64,000 nt of DNA from Pseudoalteromonas shioyasakiensis (GCF_019134595.1 NZ_CP077770.1:3282501-3346500), one strand, 5' to 3'. Positions 39,110-48,021 are shown, counted from the first letter of the stretch. The notes: generated by a model from the letters alone, not told the origin. Made by a program: numbers and translations.

Positions 39110-41068
39110 CTAACCTTTAAAGTTAACAACCTTACTTGGCTGTTCATCATTTGCTACGGGTTTAGCTTGTTTTGCATTCCAAACTAAATCACAAATGCCA
39201 TCAGTCGGGTTAAAGCCTGTTGGTGCATCAAGTAGTAATTGGCGAATTGTTTGGTGATCAAAATTATGGCATGCAATATCTAACGCTTCTAAAAATACGT
39301 TGAGCTCAGGGAGTGGCAGCATGACTTCGTTTGCAGTCATTATACGCTCGTGTGATGTTTCGCCAACATTATCGCCAATCAATAGCTCTTCAAATAACTT
39401 TTCGCCAGGGCGAAGGCCGGTACATTCTATGGCTATATCACCATGCGGGTTTGCTTCATCTTTTACTTCAAAACCTGAAAGGCGAATCATTTTTGTCGCG
39501 AGGTCTTTAATTTTTACAGACTCGCCCATGTCGAGTACAAATACATCACCGCCTTTACCCATAGAGCCTGCTTGTATAACAAGCTGTGCAGCCTCTGGTA
39601 TGGTCATAAAAAAGCGCGTTATGTCTGGGTGAGTTAAGGTTATTGGCCCACCCTCTTTAATTTGCCTACGGAACAAGGGCACAACCGAGCCGCTTGAGCC
39701 AAGTACATTACCAAAGCGTACCATGCAAAAGCGGGTATTATGTTGTTTACCTTTATTTTGCGCTAAACCTTGCAAACAAAGCTCGGCCATACGTTTAGTT
39801 GCGCCCATAACATTGGTTGGCCGTACTGCTTTGTCGGTAGAAATTAGTACAAAGGTTTCGACTTTCGCGTTTACCGCAGCTTTTGCTGCATAGTAAGTAC
39901 CAAATACATTATTGCGCACCCCTTCAACAACATTGTGTTCAACTAAAGGGACATGCTTGTATGCAGCTGCGTGGTAAACCGTTTGTACACCAAAGGCCAT
40001 CATTACAGTTTCAATCCGGTTAATACGCTGCACAGAGCCCATAATTGGCACTAGCTTTACGCTTAAGTTATTATGAGTAATATACTCACTCAGCTCTTTT
40101 TCGATTGAATATAAGCCAAACTCGTTTACCTCAAACAGAACAAGTTTTTTAGGTTGTTGTTTAACTATTTGCCTACATAACTCAGAACCTATAGAGCCAC
40201 CCGCCCCAGTCACCATAACCACTTTATTAGTGATATTAGCTGCCATTAACTCAGGTTTTGGGTCTACAGGGTCACGGCCTAATAAATCTTCTATCTCCAC
40301 GTCTCTGAATTCAGAGAGTTTAGCTTTACCTTCAACCACATCGGCCATACCTGGTATAGAGAGTACGGTTACTTTTAACGGCTCTAACTGAGCTAAAATT
40401 TGTTTACGGCGGGCGCGGCTTTCGCTAGGTAAAGCAAGTAACACCTTGCTAACAGGGCCTTTATTTACAAGGTCGTAAATACCTTTAAAACATAAAACGG
40501 GGATACCCTGAATTATTGAGCCTTGCTTTGTTGTATCGTCGTCTATAAAAGCACGTACATAGTACTCCGGCCCCGTGTTTAATGCTGTTGCAAGCTGTCT
40601 ACCTGCAGAGCCTGCACCATAAATAATGACCGACTCTTTATTAGCAGTAGTTAAACGGCCAATCATAGAGCGGGCCACAATACGTGAGCCACCTACAGTG
40701 AGTAAACAAAGCCATGCAAAAATAAAAGGCATGGTACGCGGTATGTTTGTACCAATAAAAAACGCAATTAAAACTAACGAAACTGTGCTTATTAATGTAC
40801 CAAACACAATAGCCCATAACGCATGAGTATTCATGTACCTAAGTACTGCGCGATATAAACCTAAATTAACAAACGCAAATAACGAGGTAGGAAGTAACAA
40901 AGCCAATACAAGCCAGTTATCAAAACTATAAAGTGGCGAAATGCTATCGAGCCTAACTATTAAGGCTAACCAAAATGCAGAGATAATAAAAAACGAATCA
41001 AAGAGTAAGGTAATTAACCTTTTTTTGGCGCGGGAGGCACTCAGTACAGCGCGAATATATTTATCCAC
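39110..41068 (-). CDS. wbpM: Membrane-bound UDP-HexNAc 4,6-dehydratase (WbpM/PglF/CapD type)
   Basis: A GTG at 41068 with AAAGGGAAC before it gives 652 residues; an in-frame TTG at 41098 is possible but less well placed. Four to five membrane helices occupy residues ~15-130. A CoA-binding-like Rossmann (VIIYGAGSAGRQLATALNTG) and the catalytic SDR domain (VVMVTGAGGSIGSELCRQIV) follow. The catalytic segment is STDKAVRPTNVMGATKR, with Met replacing Tyr as in WbpM/PglF/FlaA1 enzymes. It should convert UDP-GlcNAc to UDP-4-keto-6-deoxy-GlcNAc, the precursor of QuiNAc, FucNAc or bacillosamine residues. The reductase and phosphosugar transferase expected next to it are close by. Confidence 0.93.
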   Translation of the reverse strand: MDKYIRAVLSASRAKKRLITLLFDSFFIISAFWLALIVRLDSISPLYSFDNWLVLALLLPTSLFAFVNLGLYRAVLRYMNTHALWAIVFGTLISTVSLVLIAFFIGTNIPRTMPFIFAWLCLLTVGGSRIVARSMIGRLTTANKESVIIYGAGSAGRQLATALNTGPEYYVRAFIDDDTTKQGSIIQGIPVLCFKGIYDLVNKGPVSKVLLALPSESRARRKQILAQLEPLKVTVLSIPGMADVVEGKAKLSEFRDVEIEDLLGRDPVDPKPELMAANITNKVVMVTGAGGSIGSELCRQIVKQQPKKLVLFEVNEFGLYSIEKELSEYITHNNLSVKLVPIMGSVQRINRIETVMMAFGVQTVYHAAAYKHVPLVEHNVVEGVRNNVFGTYYAAKAAVNAKVETFVLISTDKAVRPTNVMGATKRMAELCLQGLAQNKGKQHNTRFCMVRFGNVLGSSGSVVPLFRRQIKEGGPITLTHPDITRFFMTIPEAAQLVIQAGSMGKGGDVFVLDMGESVKIKDLATKMIRLSGFEVKDEANPHGDIAIECTGLRPGEKLFEELLIGDNVGETSHERIMTANEVMLPLPELNVFLEALDIACHNFDHQTIRQLLLDAPTGFNPTDGICDLVWNAKQAKPVANDEQPSKVVNFKG

Positions 41069-41229
41069 AACAAGTTCCCTTTCTTGTAACGACAGCAAAC
41101 TTAAAGTATCTCATCCATAACTTACTCTAAGCTTAATAATTGTTAAAATTTTATAAATTATAACTTTAAAAAGCCCAAAGTGCCACAATCTAATACAAAT
41201 TCATTAACTATTGAAATTAAAAGAAAATA

Positions 41230-41364
41230 TAGGAGCTAGGAGCTAGGAGCTAGGAGCTAGGAGCTAGGAGCTAGGAGCTAGGAGCTAGGAGCTAGGAGCT
41301 AGGAGCTAGGAGCTAGGAGCTAGGAGCTAGGAGCTAGGAGCTAGGAGCTAGGAGCTAGGAGCTA
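41230..41364. repeat. 7-bp tandem array (TAGGAGC), about 19 copies
   Basis: TAGGAGC repeats without a single visible error for 135 bases. It overlaps the last three codons and stop of the four-helix-bundle gene: on the minus strand the array supplies GGTAGCTCCTAG, so the TAG stop lies inside it. A perfect heptanucleotide array of this length is a strong candidate for slipped-strand length variation. Because every unit carries CTAG on both strands, frame changes would still meet stops quickly. Confidence 0.96.
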
Positions 41365-41738
41365 CCAATATCATAAATAGACTCTCGCTCTTTAACGAAA
41401 CCCTTTCTTCGCTTTATTAACGAAGCGATCATAGCTGCAACTTCTTTAGCTTCGGATACTAGCTTTAATCCATGCTCTTTTTCTATAAATCCAATTTCAA
41501 CGCCAATATAAAGCTGTGTAACTAACTCACCAGCAGAACCTTTAGCATAATACAAAAATCTAGACTCATCATTCACAGTTTCACGCTCTATTCCCTCGGC
41601 TATATTAGAAGGGATAGAAACAGCTGAACGCGTTACTTGGTCTTTAAAGCCATAATCCTTACAATCTTTAGTAACTTTATAGATATCACAAGCTAAACGA
41701 GAAGCTCTCTTCCAAACATCCAGTTTTTCAAATTGCAT
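41355..41738 (-). CDS. Four-helix-bundle protein (23S rRNA intervening-sequence / Avd-like family)
   Basis: The ATG at 41738 with AAGGAT seven bases upstream gives 127 residues. MQFEKLDVWKRASRLACDIY and DQVTRSAVSIPSNIAEGIER are the family signature, followed by ESRFLYYAKGSAGELVTQLY and a helical, basic C-terminus. This family includes proteins encoded in 23S rRNA intervening sequences and is related to the Avd accessory protein of diversity-generating retroelements. Solitary copies have no proven function. Here it sits between a 7-bp and a 19-bp tandem array inside a sugar locus and has no pathway link to it. No reverse transcriptase was found in the window. Confidence 0.9.
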   Translation of the reverse strand: MQFEKLDVWKRASRLACDIYKVTKDCKDYGFKDQVTRSAVSIPSNIAEGIERETVNDESRFLYYAKGSAGELVTQLYIGVEIGFIEKEHGLKLVSEAKEVAAMIASLIKRRKGFVKERESIYDIGSS

Positions 41739-41764
41739 AATTACCATCCTTAGTTCTCTAGACT

Positions 41765-41912
41765 TCTTCTAGAACCTAGCAATTCTCAGGACCTAGTCAT
41801 TTCCCTAGAACCTAGTCATTTCCCTAGAACCTACTCACTTCCCTAGAACCTAGTCACTTCCCTAGAACCTAGTCACTTCCCTAGAACCTAGTCACTTCCC
41901 TAGAACCTAGTA
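41765..41912. repeat. 19-bp tandem array (CCCTAGAACCTAGTCACTT)
   Basis: Units starting CCCTAGAA lie at 41803, 41822, 41841, 41860, 41879 and 41898, exactly 19 bases apart, with more diverged copies back to about 41765. Early units read ATTT and later ones ACTT. CTAG occurs twice per unit, echoing the CTAG of the 7-bp array on the other side of the four-helix-bundle gene. The array ends a few bases from the stop codon of the next gene upstream, the sugar transferase. Confidence 0.95.
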
Positions 41913-41917
41913 ACCTT

Positions 41918-42466
41918 TTACTTAACCCTATCCCCACTACCACTACCTGTTACAGTCATAAGAATATATTTAAAATAATTACTTAAATTTAAAGTATCGA
42001 TCATCTCACGATCAGTCTTTGCAAGTAACTCAGGGGTCGACATATCAATCTCGCTAACTTGAGCAAGGCCTGTAATACCAGGGCGAACATCAAAAACATT
42101 TTTAGCATCACGCGCTGCAGTTAACTCTTCTTGGTTAAATAAACCTGGGCGAGGGCCGACCAAACTCATTTCGCCTTTCAATACATTCCAAAGCTGTGGT
42201 AGCTCATCTAACTTAGTTTTACGTAAAAAACCACCAAAAGGCGTGATAGATGCGGTACTTGCTAAGTGACTAGCAACCGATGCAGTATCAACCTTCATGG
42301 TTCTAAACTTAACCAGAGTAAATGGCTTTTTATTACGACCTACACGCTGTTGAGTAAAAATAGGTGAGCCTGTATCAAATAAACCAATAACATATAAAAT
42401 AACTAAAAATGGTAAGGCAAATAACAAACCAAATAAAGCAAACAAAAAGTCTAATAAGCGTATCAT
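41918..42466 (-). CDS. Undecaprenyl-phosphate HexNAc/deoxysugar-1-P transferase (PglC-like)
   Basis: The 182-residue protein is a minimal bacterial sugar transferase with one N-terminal membrane segment ([20 protein letters not shown]). Its catalytic core includes [45 protein letters not shown] and SLVGPRPGL. It lacks the multi-helix extension of WbaP/WcaJ and fits PglC/WreU-type enzymes, which transfer a phospho-6-deoxy-HexNAc to undecaprenyl phosphate. The preceding SDR and the nearby WbpM-like dehydratase would make such a donor. It probably starts assembly of the polymer encoded at 41-56 kb. The gene is 15 bases from the SDR stop. Confidence 0.9.
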   Translation of the reverse strand: MIRLLDFLFALFGLLFALPFLVILYVIGLFDTGSPIFTQQRVGRNKKPFTLVKFRTMKVDTASVASHLASTASITPFGGFLRKTKLDELPQLWNVLKGEMSLVGPRPGLFNQEELTAARDAKNVFDVRPGITGLAQVSEIDMSTPELLAKTDREMIDTLNLSNYFKYILMTVTGSGSGDRVK

Positions 42467-42481
42467 TTATAAATCCATTAA

Positions 42482-43420
42482 CTATTTTTTCGAACAATTT
42501 TTAGCGGCTAGCTTAAAGCCATGCTCAACAGTGTATGGCGGTGACCAATTAAGTGTATTTTTTGTATGAGCTATGTCTAGCTGCAATGAACCAGTCAATC
42601 GGTCTATTAAGGCTTGTTTGCCTAATAATTTACCTGCTAACTTAAAACACCATACAGGCACAGGTATAGCTAAATTGGGTTTATTTTGTACTTTAGCCAT
42701 GAGTGCAACCATTTCAGCAGTAGATAAATCATGGTCATCACTTGCTAAAAACACTTGGTTAGATGCATTTGGGTGGTCAATACACACTTTAATCAAATCA
42801 ACTAAGTTATAAACAGAAACTAAGTTTCGTTTATTATTTTTAATTAGCCTAAATGGTAGCGGTAAGCCTTTGCTAACCAATTTCATTAGAGATGCAAAGT
42901 TCGCTTTCACTCCTTCACCGAAAACAAGCGGGGGGCGAATTATAACTATCTCCATTCCTGTTTGCTTACCTAGCTCAAGTAATTGCTGCTCAGCCTCAGC
43001 TTTTGAAATACCGTAAGGGTCCTCGGGGGAAGGCAAGTCAGCTGAAGAGAATGGAGGCCTATTTGTTGTGCTCTCACCATTTACTTTTATAGAGCTAATA
43101 AAAATAAAGCGCTTAACTCCAGCTTGCGCGGCTTGTTTGGCTAAATTAATAGTTCCAAGTGTATTTGCAGCTCTAAAATCAGCAAGAGGGTCAAGTGCAC
43201 TATCATTCATTATGTGAACTCTTGCAGCACTGTGTATTAACACATCAACTGTGTTCAAACTATCTTGCAGTTCAAGATTTTTAGTATCAATCAAATCAAA
43301 ATAGCTAAAGTTAGGGTATTCAGGCAAAACCTTGCGACCTAAAAGTAAAACTTTTTTCGATTCAAGCTCTTTCAATAAAGCACTACCAACAAAACCCGTA
43401 TAACCTGTTACACCGATCAT
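42482..43420 (-). CDS. NAD-dependent 4-reductase/epimerase, UDP-QuiNAc-type (WbpV/WreQ-like)
   Basis: The 312-residue extended SDR begins MIGVTGYTGFVGSALLKELE. It has VDVLIHSAARVHIM, FISSIKVNGE, the YxxxK in PYGISKAEAEQQLLELGK and IIRPPLVFGEGVKANFASLM. This organisation resembles the SDRs that reduce UDP-4-keto-6-deoxy-GlcNAc to UDP-QuiNAc (or FucNAc) and typically neighbour a PglC-like transferase, as here. Plain UDP-HexNAc 4-epimerase activity is the alternative. Its ATG overlaps the stop of the upstream glycosyltransferase gene (ATGA), with AAGGTG eight bases before the start, so translation is probably coupled. Confidence 0.85.
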   Translation of the reverse strand: MIGVTGYTGFVGSALLKELESKKVLLLGRKVLPEYPNFSYFDLIDTKNLELQDSLNTVDVLIHSAARVHIMNDSALDPLADFRAANTLGTINLAKQAAQAGVKRFIFISSIKVNGESTTNRPPFSSADLPSPEDPYGISKAEAEQQLLELGKQTGMEIVIIRPPLVFGEGVKANFASLMKLVSKGLPLPFRLIKNNKRNLVSVYNLVDLIKVCIDHPNASNQVFLASDDHDLSTAEMVALMAKVQNKPNLAIPVPVWCFKLAGKLLGKQALIDRLTGSLQLDIAHTKNTLNWSPPYTVEHGFKLAAKNCSKK

Positions 43421-44586
43421 TGCTCACACCTTGCTAATATTGAGCTATAAATTTCCAAATGTTTATCAACAACACTATTAACATCAAACTCCTGCTCTGC
43501 AAATTTTCGCGCCTGTTGCCCCATATTTAACCTAAGGTTAGTATTATCTATTAATTGAATAAGTGCTTCAGCTAACTTGATAGAATCACGGACCGGCACC
43601 GTTAACCCTGTTTTACCTTCAATGACAGCATCTCTACAGCCGGGGTTATTCGTTGTTACGATAGCTCGACCGCATGCAGCGGCTTCAATTAAAACTTTAG
43701 GCACTCCTTCCCCATAAAAAGAGGGTAAGCACACAATATTACTCTCAGAGAAAACATCGGGAATATCATTTCTATGACCTAGGTAGTTGATAATCCCTTC
43801 ATTAACCCATTGCTCAATTTCAGTTTGCTTTACAGTGTTTGGGTTCTCTAAATCTGGTGTACCAATTAGTAAAAACTCAACATCAGGGTGAGAAGCTTTA
43901 ACAACTTTCGCCGCCTCTATATATTGGTATACACCTTTTTCTTTTAACAACCGACACGCCATCGCTACTTTAGGTGCTTTGTTTAGATTTTCTGGTTTAA
44001 AATTATAAACAGATAAGTCAGCACCCGATCCTTTAATTAAAACTTTATCATTGCTATCCAGCTTAGCAACTCGAGTTAGTATTGCTTCATCTGATGTATT
44101 TTGAAAGATAACTCTTTTAAACTCTTGTGAAAGCGCTACTTTATAAAAGACTGAAGCAATAAACCTTGTAAATTTAGCCCTTAAAGAATCTGCAGTAAAA
44201 ACATAACCGAGGCCAGATATGGCCGCTACAAATGGAACATTAGACTTAGTAGACTTTAAAGCTAATCCAGTATACAGGACAGGTTTTATTGTTATTGCAT
44301 GCACAATATCAGGCTTAACAATATCTAGTACTTGCTTAACTTTCTTGAGTACTTTTAACTCAGAAAACACCCCCCCACCACTTCTACTGAAGGGAACCTC
44401 AATAAGGTCGAAACCCATATCTTCGAGATACTTTCTGTGCTCAGTAAACTTACAGGCAATAGTAACTTTATATCCTTTGTTCAATGCCTCTTTTGCTATT
44501 GGCAAGCGATGTGAAATGAAGAACCAGTCTACATTTACTATAAATAAAAGTTTAAAACCTAATATATCTGAATTTAAATCTTCCAT
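43417..44586 (-). CDS. Glycosyltransferase family 4
   Basis: The 389-residue cytoplasmic glycosyltransferase has a GT-B fold. The N-terminal half contains KLLFIVNVDWFFISHRLPIA and KPDIVHAITIKPVLYTGLAL. The C-terminal half contains VAMACRLLKEKGVYQYIEAA, EFLLIGTPD, NIVCLPSFYGEGVPKVLIEA (E-x7-E) and the AACGRAIVTTNNPGCRDAVI loop. This start (HRLPIAKEALNKGYKVTIAC) is common in WbpX/WbnK-like capsule transferases using deoxysugar or HexNAc donors. It overlaps the TupA-like gene by 13 bases and the reductase by 4. The exact linkage is unknown. Confidence 0.9.
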   Translation of the reverse strand: MEDLNSDILGFKLLFIVNVDWFFISHRLPIAKEALNKGYKVTIACKFTEHRKYLEDMGFDLIEVPFSRSGGGVFSELKVLKKVKQVLDIVKPDIVHAITIKPVLYTGLALKSTKSNVPFVAAISGLGYVFTADSLRAKFTRFIASVFYKVALSQEFKRVIFQNTSDEAILTRVAKLDSNDKVLIKGSGADLSVYNFKPENLNKAPKVAMACRLLKEKGVYQYIEAAKVVKASHPDVEFLLIGTPDLENPNTVKQTEIEQWVNEGIINYLGHRNDIPDVFSESNIVCLPSFYGEGVPKVLIEAAACGRAIVTTNNPGCRDAVIEGKTGLTVPVRDSIKLAEALIQLIDNTNLRLNMGQQARKFAEQEFDVNSVVDKHLEIYSSILARCEQ

Positions 44587-45434
44587 GGTTCCCCAAATTT
44601 TCTATCCCATTCAATACTAGGAAATTTTTCAAAGCCAGCACCTGGATATACAGTAAGCTCACCAAAAGTTATCCGACTATTATACCAGTATAAATCGACT
44701 CTAATAAAATCAAAGTTTGCACCAATTCTCTCGGCTATTTCTATCATTCCATCTAGAAAAGGTGGCTTCGGTGGTATAGGTAATTTTCTTGAATGAGAAA
44801 AAGAGAACCCTAAATCTTCCCAATCTCGATCAAACATATTTCTTTTGTGATCTAAAAACCTGTCAGAATCCAACTGAATAAAGTGGACTTTACCATGATA
44901 AACAAAAAGTTTGTAATCATCAGGTTCTTTACCTCCAAAATCCAAAAACTCCTCAATAAACACTTTGGGTTCTATATTTTCGTAAGCCCATTCTCCTAAC
45001 GAACCTGACTGGTCATGCTTTAACCATACCTTTGCTAAAGCTTTCATTTTTGATTTGCTAAGATGCTTAGAGTCTTTAATAATTTCGATTGTTTGACTAG
45101 TGTGATTTGCTTTATAAACATAATCCACAGGTAAGTTTTCTAAATTTAGGTAATCTATCTCTTCTGCTGAACTTGCACTCCAAAGTGTTTTAGGTATATA
45201 TATATCATCTACAAGCTCTTTAACAAAAAGCTTTGAAGCAATTTTATCTGCAGCGACCGTTAACAAATTATCCCTGTCAGTAACTTTCTTAACCTGTAAC
45301 TTTTCAGTAAAACACTGAGGTGATGAGAAGTTACAAAGTCTTCTAAACCTCCTGTAGTAGAGAATCTGAATTCTTAAATAAAGTGGTAGTTTTGATAAGA
45401 GAGAAGAAAAAATTTTATATTGAAGGCTTGGCAT
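44574..45434 (-). CDS. TupA-like ATP-grasp protein
   Basis: The 286-residue protein matches the ATPgrasp_TupA family. The N-terminal CFTEKLQVKKVTDRDNLLTV, ADKIASKLFV, and VYKANHTSQTIEIIKD lead to the ATP-grasp core: EPKVFIEEFLDFGGKEPDDY, KLFVYHGKVHFIQLDSDR, FIRVDLYWYNSRITFGELTV and YPGAGFEKF. The namesake TupA belongs to teichuronopeptide synthesis in an alkaliphilic Bacillus, where a peptide is joined to a uronic acid polymer. Here Ugd and the epimerase make uronic acids, so amide formation on a uronic carboxyl is a plausible role. This is inference; some family members are simply labelled glycosyltransferases. The region is visibly AT-rich. Confidence 0.83.
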   Translation of the reverse strand: MPSLQYKIFSSLLSKLPLYLRIQILYYRRFRRLCNFSSPQCFTEKLQVKKVTDRDNLLTVAADKIASKLFVKELVDDIYIPKTLWSASSAEEIDYLNLENLPVDYVYKANHTSQTIEIIKDSKHLSKSKMKALAKVWLKHDQSGSLGEWAYENIEPKVFIEEFLDFGGKEPDDYKLFVYHGKVHFIQLDSDRFLDHKRNMFDRDWEDLGFSFSHSRKLPIPPKPPFLDGMIEIAERIGANFDFIRVDLYWYNSRITFGELTVYPGAGFEKFPSIEWDRKFGEPWKI

Positions 45435-45445
45435 ATATAGGTCAC

Positions 45446-46294
45446 TTACTTAATTATAACTTTCATAAAATTAATAACAAAACGATCTAGTGGCCTCAAA
45501 ATATTATCAGAAGATTTAATAAACTTTTCATCTCTAGTTTTGATGGCTCGTAAATAGTGCTTCCATAACATAAATGACAAATAAACTCGAAGTGAAGAGA
45601 ATTTAACCTTCGGGTATATTTTCAGTATTGGCAACGGTAATTCACCAACTCGCTTATCTCGGCTATCATCGTCTTGCACTTCAATATAAACAGAGGGATT
45701 ACTATCATAAAAAATAGAGTTGTTCGTTGCAATATTTATCCACAAATACAAATCTTCAGCGACATTAGCACCTAAAGGGAACAATCCGCTATCATAAAGA
45801 ACTTTCTTTTTAAAAACGGCCTTTGAACTATTAATTAAGGAACCAAATATTGACCTTATGAAGAAGTGATTCTCTATACCATATTTTTCACCAACATAAG
45901 GAGTAACTAACTTGCCATTTAAGTAATGAGATCCTGAATAAACTTCACAAGCATCATTATGTAATATAGCGTCATATCGAGCACTCCAGAAGTCGCTTGA
46001 CCAATAATCATCTGCATCAAGAAATGCTATGTAATCATTTCTTGCTTTATCAATGCCAAGATTTCTAGTCGCCGCAACACCTTCATTATCTTTATCTATA
46101 ATGCAAACTGTAAATGGCACCTCTCTATTATTAAAAAAAGATCTAACTATAGCAAGGCTTTCATCTGTAGACCCATCATTAATAATTATTAACTCATCAA
46201 TACTCCTTTTTTGTGAGAGCACCGAATCCAAAGCTCTCACAATACTATATGATTTATTATATAACGGAATTATAACTGACAATTTAATATCCAT
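45446..46294 (-). CDS. Glycosyltransferase family 2
   Basis: From the ATG at 46294 (a TTG at 46345 gives an implausible hydrophobic extension) the product has 282 residues. KLSVIIPLYNKSYSIVRALD, LIIINDGSTDESLAIVRSF, GVAATRNLGIDKARNDYIAF and the metal-binding LDADDYW define an inverting GT-A family 2 enzyme. The C-terminal ~100 residues carry a basic stretch and hydrophobic helices (LSFMLWKHYLRAIKTRDEKF). It overlaps the polymerase gene by 11 bases. Donor and acceptor sugars are not predictable. Confidence 0.9.
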   Translation of the reverse strand: MDIKLSVIIPLYNKSYSIVRALDSVLSQKRSIDELIIINDGSTDESLAIVRSFFNNREVPFTVCIIDKDNEGVAATRNLGIDKARNDYIAFLDADDYWSSDFWSARYDAILHNDACEVYSGSHYLNGKLVTPYVGEKYGIENHFFIRSIFGSLINSSKAVFKKKVLYDSGLFPLGANVAEDLYLWINIATNNSIFYDSNPSVYIEVQDDDSRDKRVGELPLPILKIYPKVKFSSLRVYLSFMLWKHYLRAIKTRDEKFIKSSDNILRPLDRFVINFMKVIIK

Positions 46295-47195
46295 AGGAAC
46301 CACTATAAACGATAAACGAGCACAAAATAATATTAATAACAACAAAAAATAAGAATATTACATAGTTGAGAGTGTAGTAAAGATTTTTATATGAAAGTAA
46401 AAGGAGAGGCAAAACAATATACAGTAATCTACCACCTACTGGAGCTATTATGTGTAACCCTATAATCAACAAGGCGGACAAAAATGCGATCCCGCACTCT
46501 TTACTCTTATTAAGAAACATTAAAAAGGATGTAAAAACAAGGAAATACATAAGCCGCCCCCAACCTCGATCATTACTGATTTCTTCAGTATAAACATACG
46601 CATACTTAGTTGGGATAATCCCACTCATTACCATAGAAAATATAGCGAAAAAACCGAGCATGAACATTAATGAAAACTTAAAAGTGGAGTTGAAAATAAA
46701 GAAGAAGATCAGCGATATGATTCCACTAGCTGTATGAGTTAAAGTAGCAAAAATAAAAATAGCAATTTTCAAATAGAAGCGATTAGTTGAAAATGCTAAA
46801 AGGGAAAATGCTATTGACATAGTTTGACGAGGTGTCAAATACATTATAAATGTAATTGGGTTTATCACTAAAAGTAAAAAAATGAGGTTTTTTAAATTCC
46901 CTGCCTTTCTTGTTACAACATAACATGATGCTATAAAAGACAAATTACAAATAAAATAATAGTGCCAAGCTGACAGCTTCAATTTAGAAAGAATATCCAT
47001 AATACTTGCACTAATTATTTCTTTCGAAAACCTAACCATAGCAAGACCATTAGCTTCTATATACATTTGGTAACCATCATAGTCAAAAAAAGAATAAACA
47101 TTATTTTGAATGATAATAAAAGCAACAGTGGCAATTAGAAGCGCTAAAGAATCAGAAACATTTAGATTTAATTTTATGTCTTTATAACTTATCAT
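46284..47195 (-). CDS. wzy: EpsG/Wzy-type polysaccharide polymerase
   Basis: The 303-residue integral membrane protein has about nine or ten hydrophobic helices, starting LALLIATVAFIIIQNNVYSF. It contains DYDGYQMYI near the N-terminus and FIMYLTPRQTMSIAFSLLAF plus FATLTHTASGIISLIFFFI. The TPRQTMSIA and LTHTASG motifs are typical of EpsG-like polymerases, which join repeat units on the periplasmic side. The length is slightly short for the family but complete in hydropathy. It overlaps its neighbours by 11 and 14 bases, indicating tight operon coupling. It is the only candidate polymerase in the window. Confidence 0.85.
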   Translation of the reverse strand: MISYKDIKLNLNVSDSLALLIATVAFIIIQNNVYSFFDYDGYQMYIEANGLAMVRFSKEIISASIMDILSKLKLSAWHYYFICNLSFIASCYVVTRKAGNLKNLIFLLLVINPITFIMYLTPRQTMSIAFSLLAFSTNRFYLKIAIFIFATLTHTASGIISLIFFFIFNSTFKFSLMFMLGFFAIFSMVMSGIIPTKYAYVYTEEISNDRGWGRLMYFLVFTSFLMFLNKSKECGIAFLSALLIIGLHIIAPVGGRLLYIVLPLLLLSYKNLYYTLNYVIFLFFVVINIILCSFIVYSGSYGY

Positions 47196-48021
47196 TGGAT
47201 CGCACTAATCTAAAAATATTTTTTAACCTGCAAGTAATAGCTTTGAATTCTTGCAATATAGCAACAGAACGCTTCACTTCTTCACCGCTCTCCCTAAGCA
47301 AAGACCAATTTAATGGCGCAGTAAAGTTCATTGTTTTTACTAAAACTATTTTATGAGCTAGAAATAGATCTAATTGACCTTCCGCCCACTTTCTAACTTT
47401 TTCATAGTATATATTTTTGGGTATATCGTTCATTGATGAGAGAACATCGGCTGCTGGTCTATTCATCAACATCACGCAATCGGTAGCTCCAGCCTTTCTA
47501 AAATAATCTATATCACTTTGATAAGTAGGTACGAAATAGCAAGCACGGAATAAAATAGGTAAATTTTTATCGTGAAGTGAAAAATATTCTAATGCACTTG
47601 CCATAGGTAAATGACTTTTAAATAATATATCAGGTCGGGTTAATAGATACGCTGAATAATCTTTTTCACTTAATGCCAAGTTAATAGCCTTGGACATAGA
47701 GTAGTGCATTGATTTCATACCCGCTATATCATATCCGGTGTGCGGGCAAGGTTCAGCCACTAATTGAAGGGGTTCATCAACAACTAACAACCTTGGAGAA
47801 TATAGTTCTTTAATCTTATCAACATCCACATTATCGTTATTAGTTGTATTCACATCATAAAATGACTCAGTCGTCCGCTCTTTTTTACTCCATGTATGTA
47901 TATATACATCAATATTATAAAGGTTTCTATCTAGGCTATTTAATAAGGATAGAGCACAACTTTCAAAAGTTCTCATATTTCCAAAAAGAATTATCGCTAT
48001 ATTTTCTTTCTGTTTAATCAT
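47182..48021 (-). CDS. Putative glycosyltransferase-like protein, family uncertain
   Basis: The 279-residue protein opens with NIAIILFGNMRTFESCALSL and NIDVYIHTWSKKER. A conserved-looking DIAGMKSMHYSMSKAINLAL, DYSAYLLTRPDILFKSHLPM and a C-terminal GQLDLFLAHKIVLVKTM follow. The TRPDI segment in an alpha/beta context could be a DxD-like donor site (R-P-D). Such proteins occur in polysaccharide loci next to Wzx/Wzy, but I do not recognise a characterised member. It has no membrane helix. It overlaps wzx by 4 bases and wzy by 14, so it belongs to the same transcript. Confidence 0.65.
   Translation of the reverse strand: MIKQKENIAIILFGNMRTFESCALSLLNSLDRNLYNIDVYIHTWSKKERTTESFYDVNTTNNDNVDVDKIKELYSPRLLVVDEPLQLVAEPCPHTGYDIAGMKSMHYSMSKAINLALSEKDYSAYLLTRPDILFKSHLPMASALEYFSLHDKNLPILFRACYFVPTYQSDIDYFRKAGATDCVMLMNRPAADVLSSMNDIPKNIYYEKVRKWAEGQLDLFLAHKIVLVKTMNFTAPLNWSLLRESGEEVKRSVAILQEFKAITCRLKNIFRLVRSNDKL

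Noticed and set aside
41230..41912. Diversity-generating retroelement around the Avd-like gene
   Set aside because: No reverse transcriptase ORF and no template/variable repeat pair with adenine-specific differences was found; only the four-helix protein is present.
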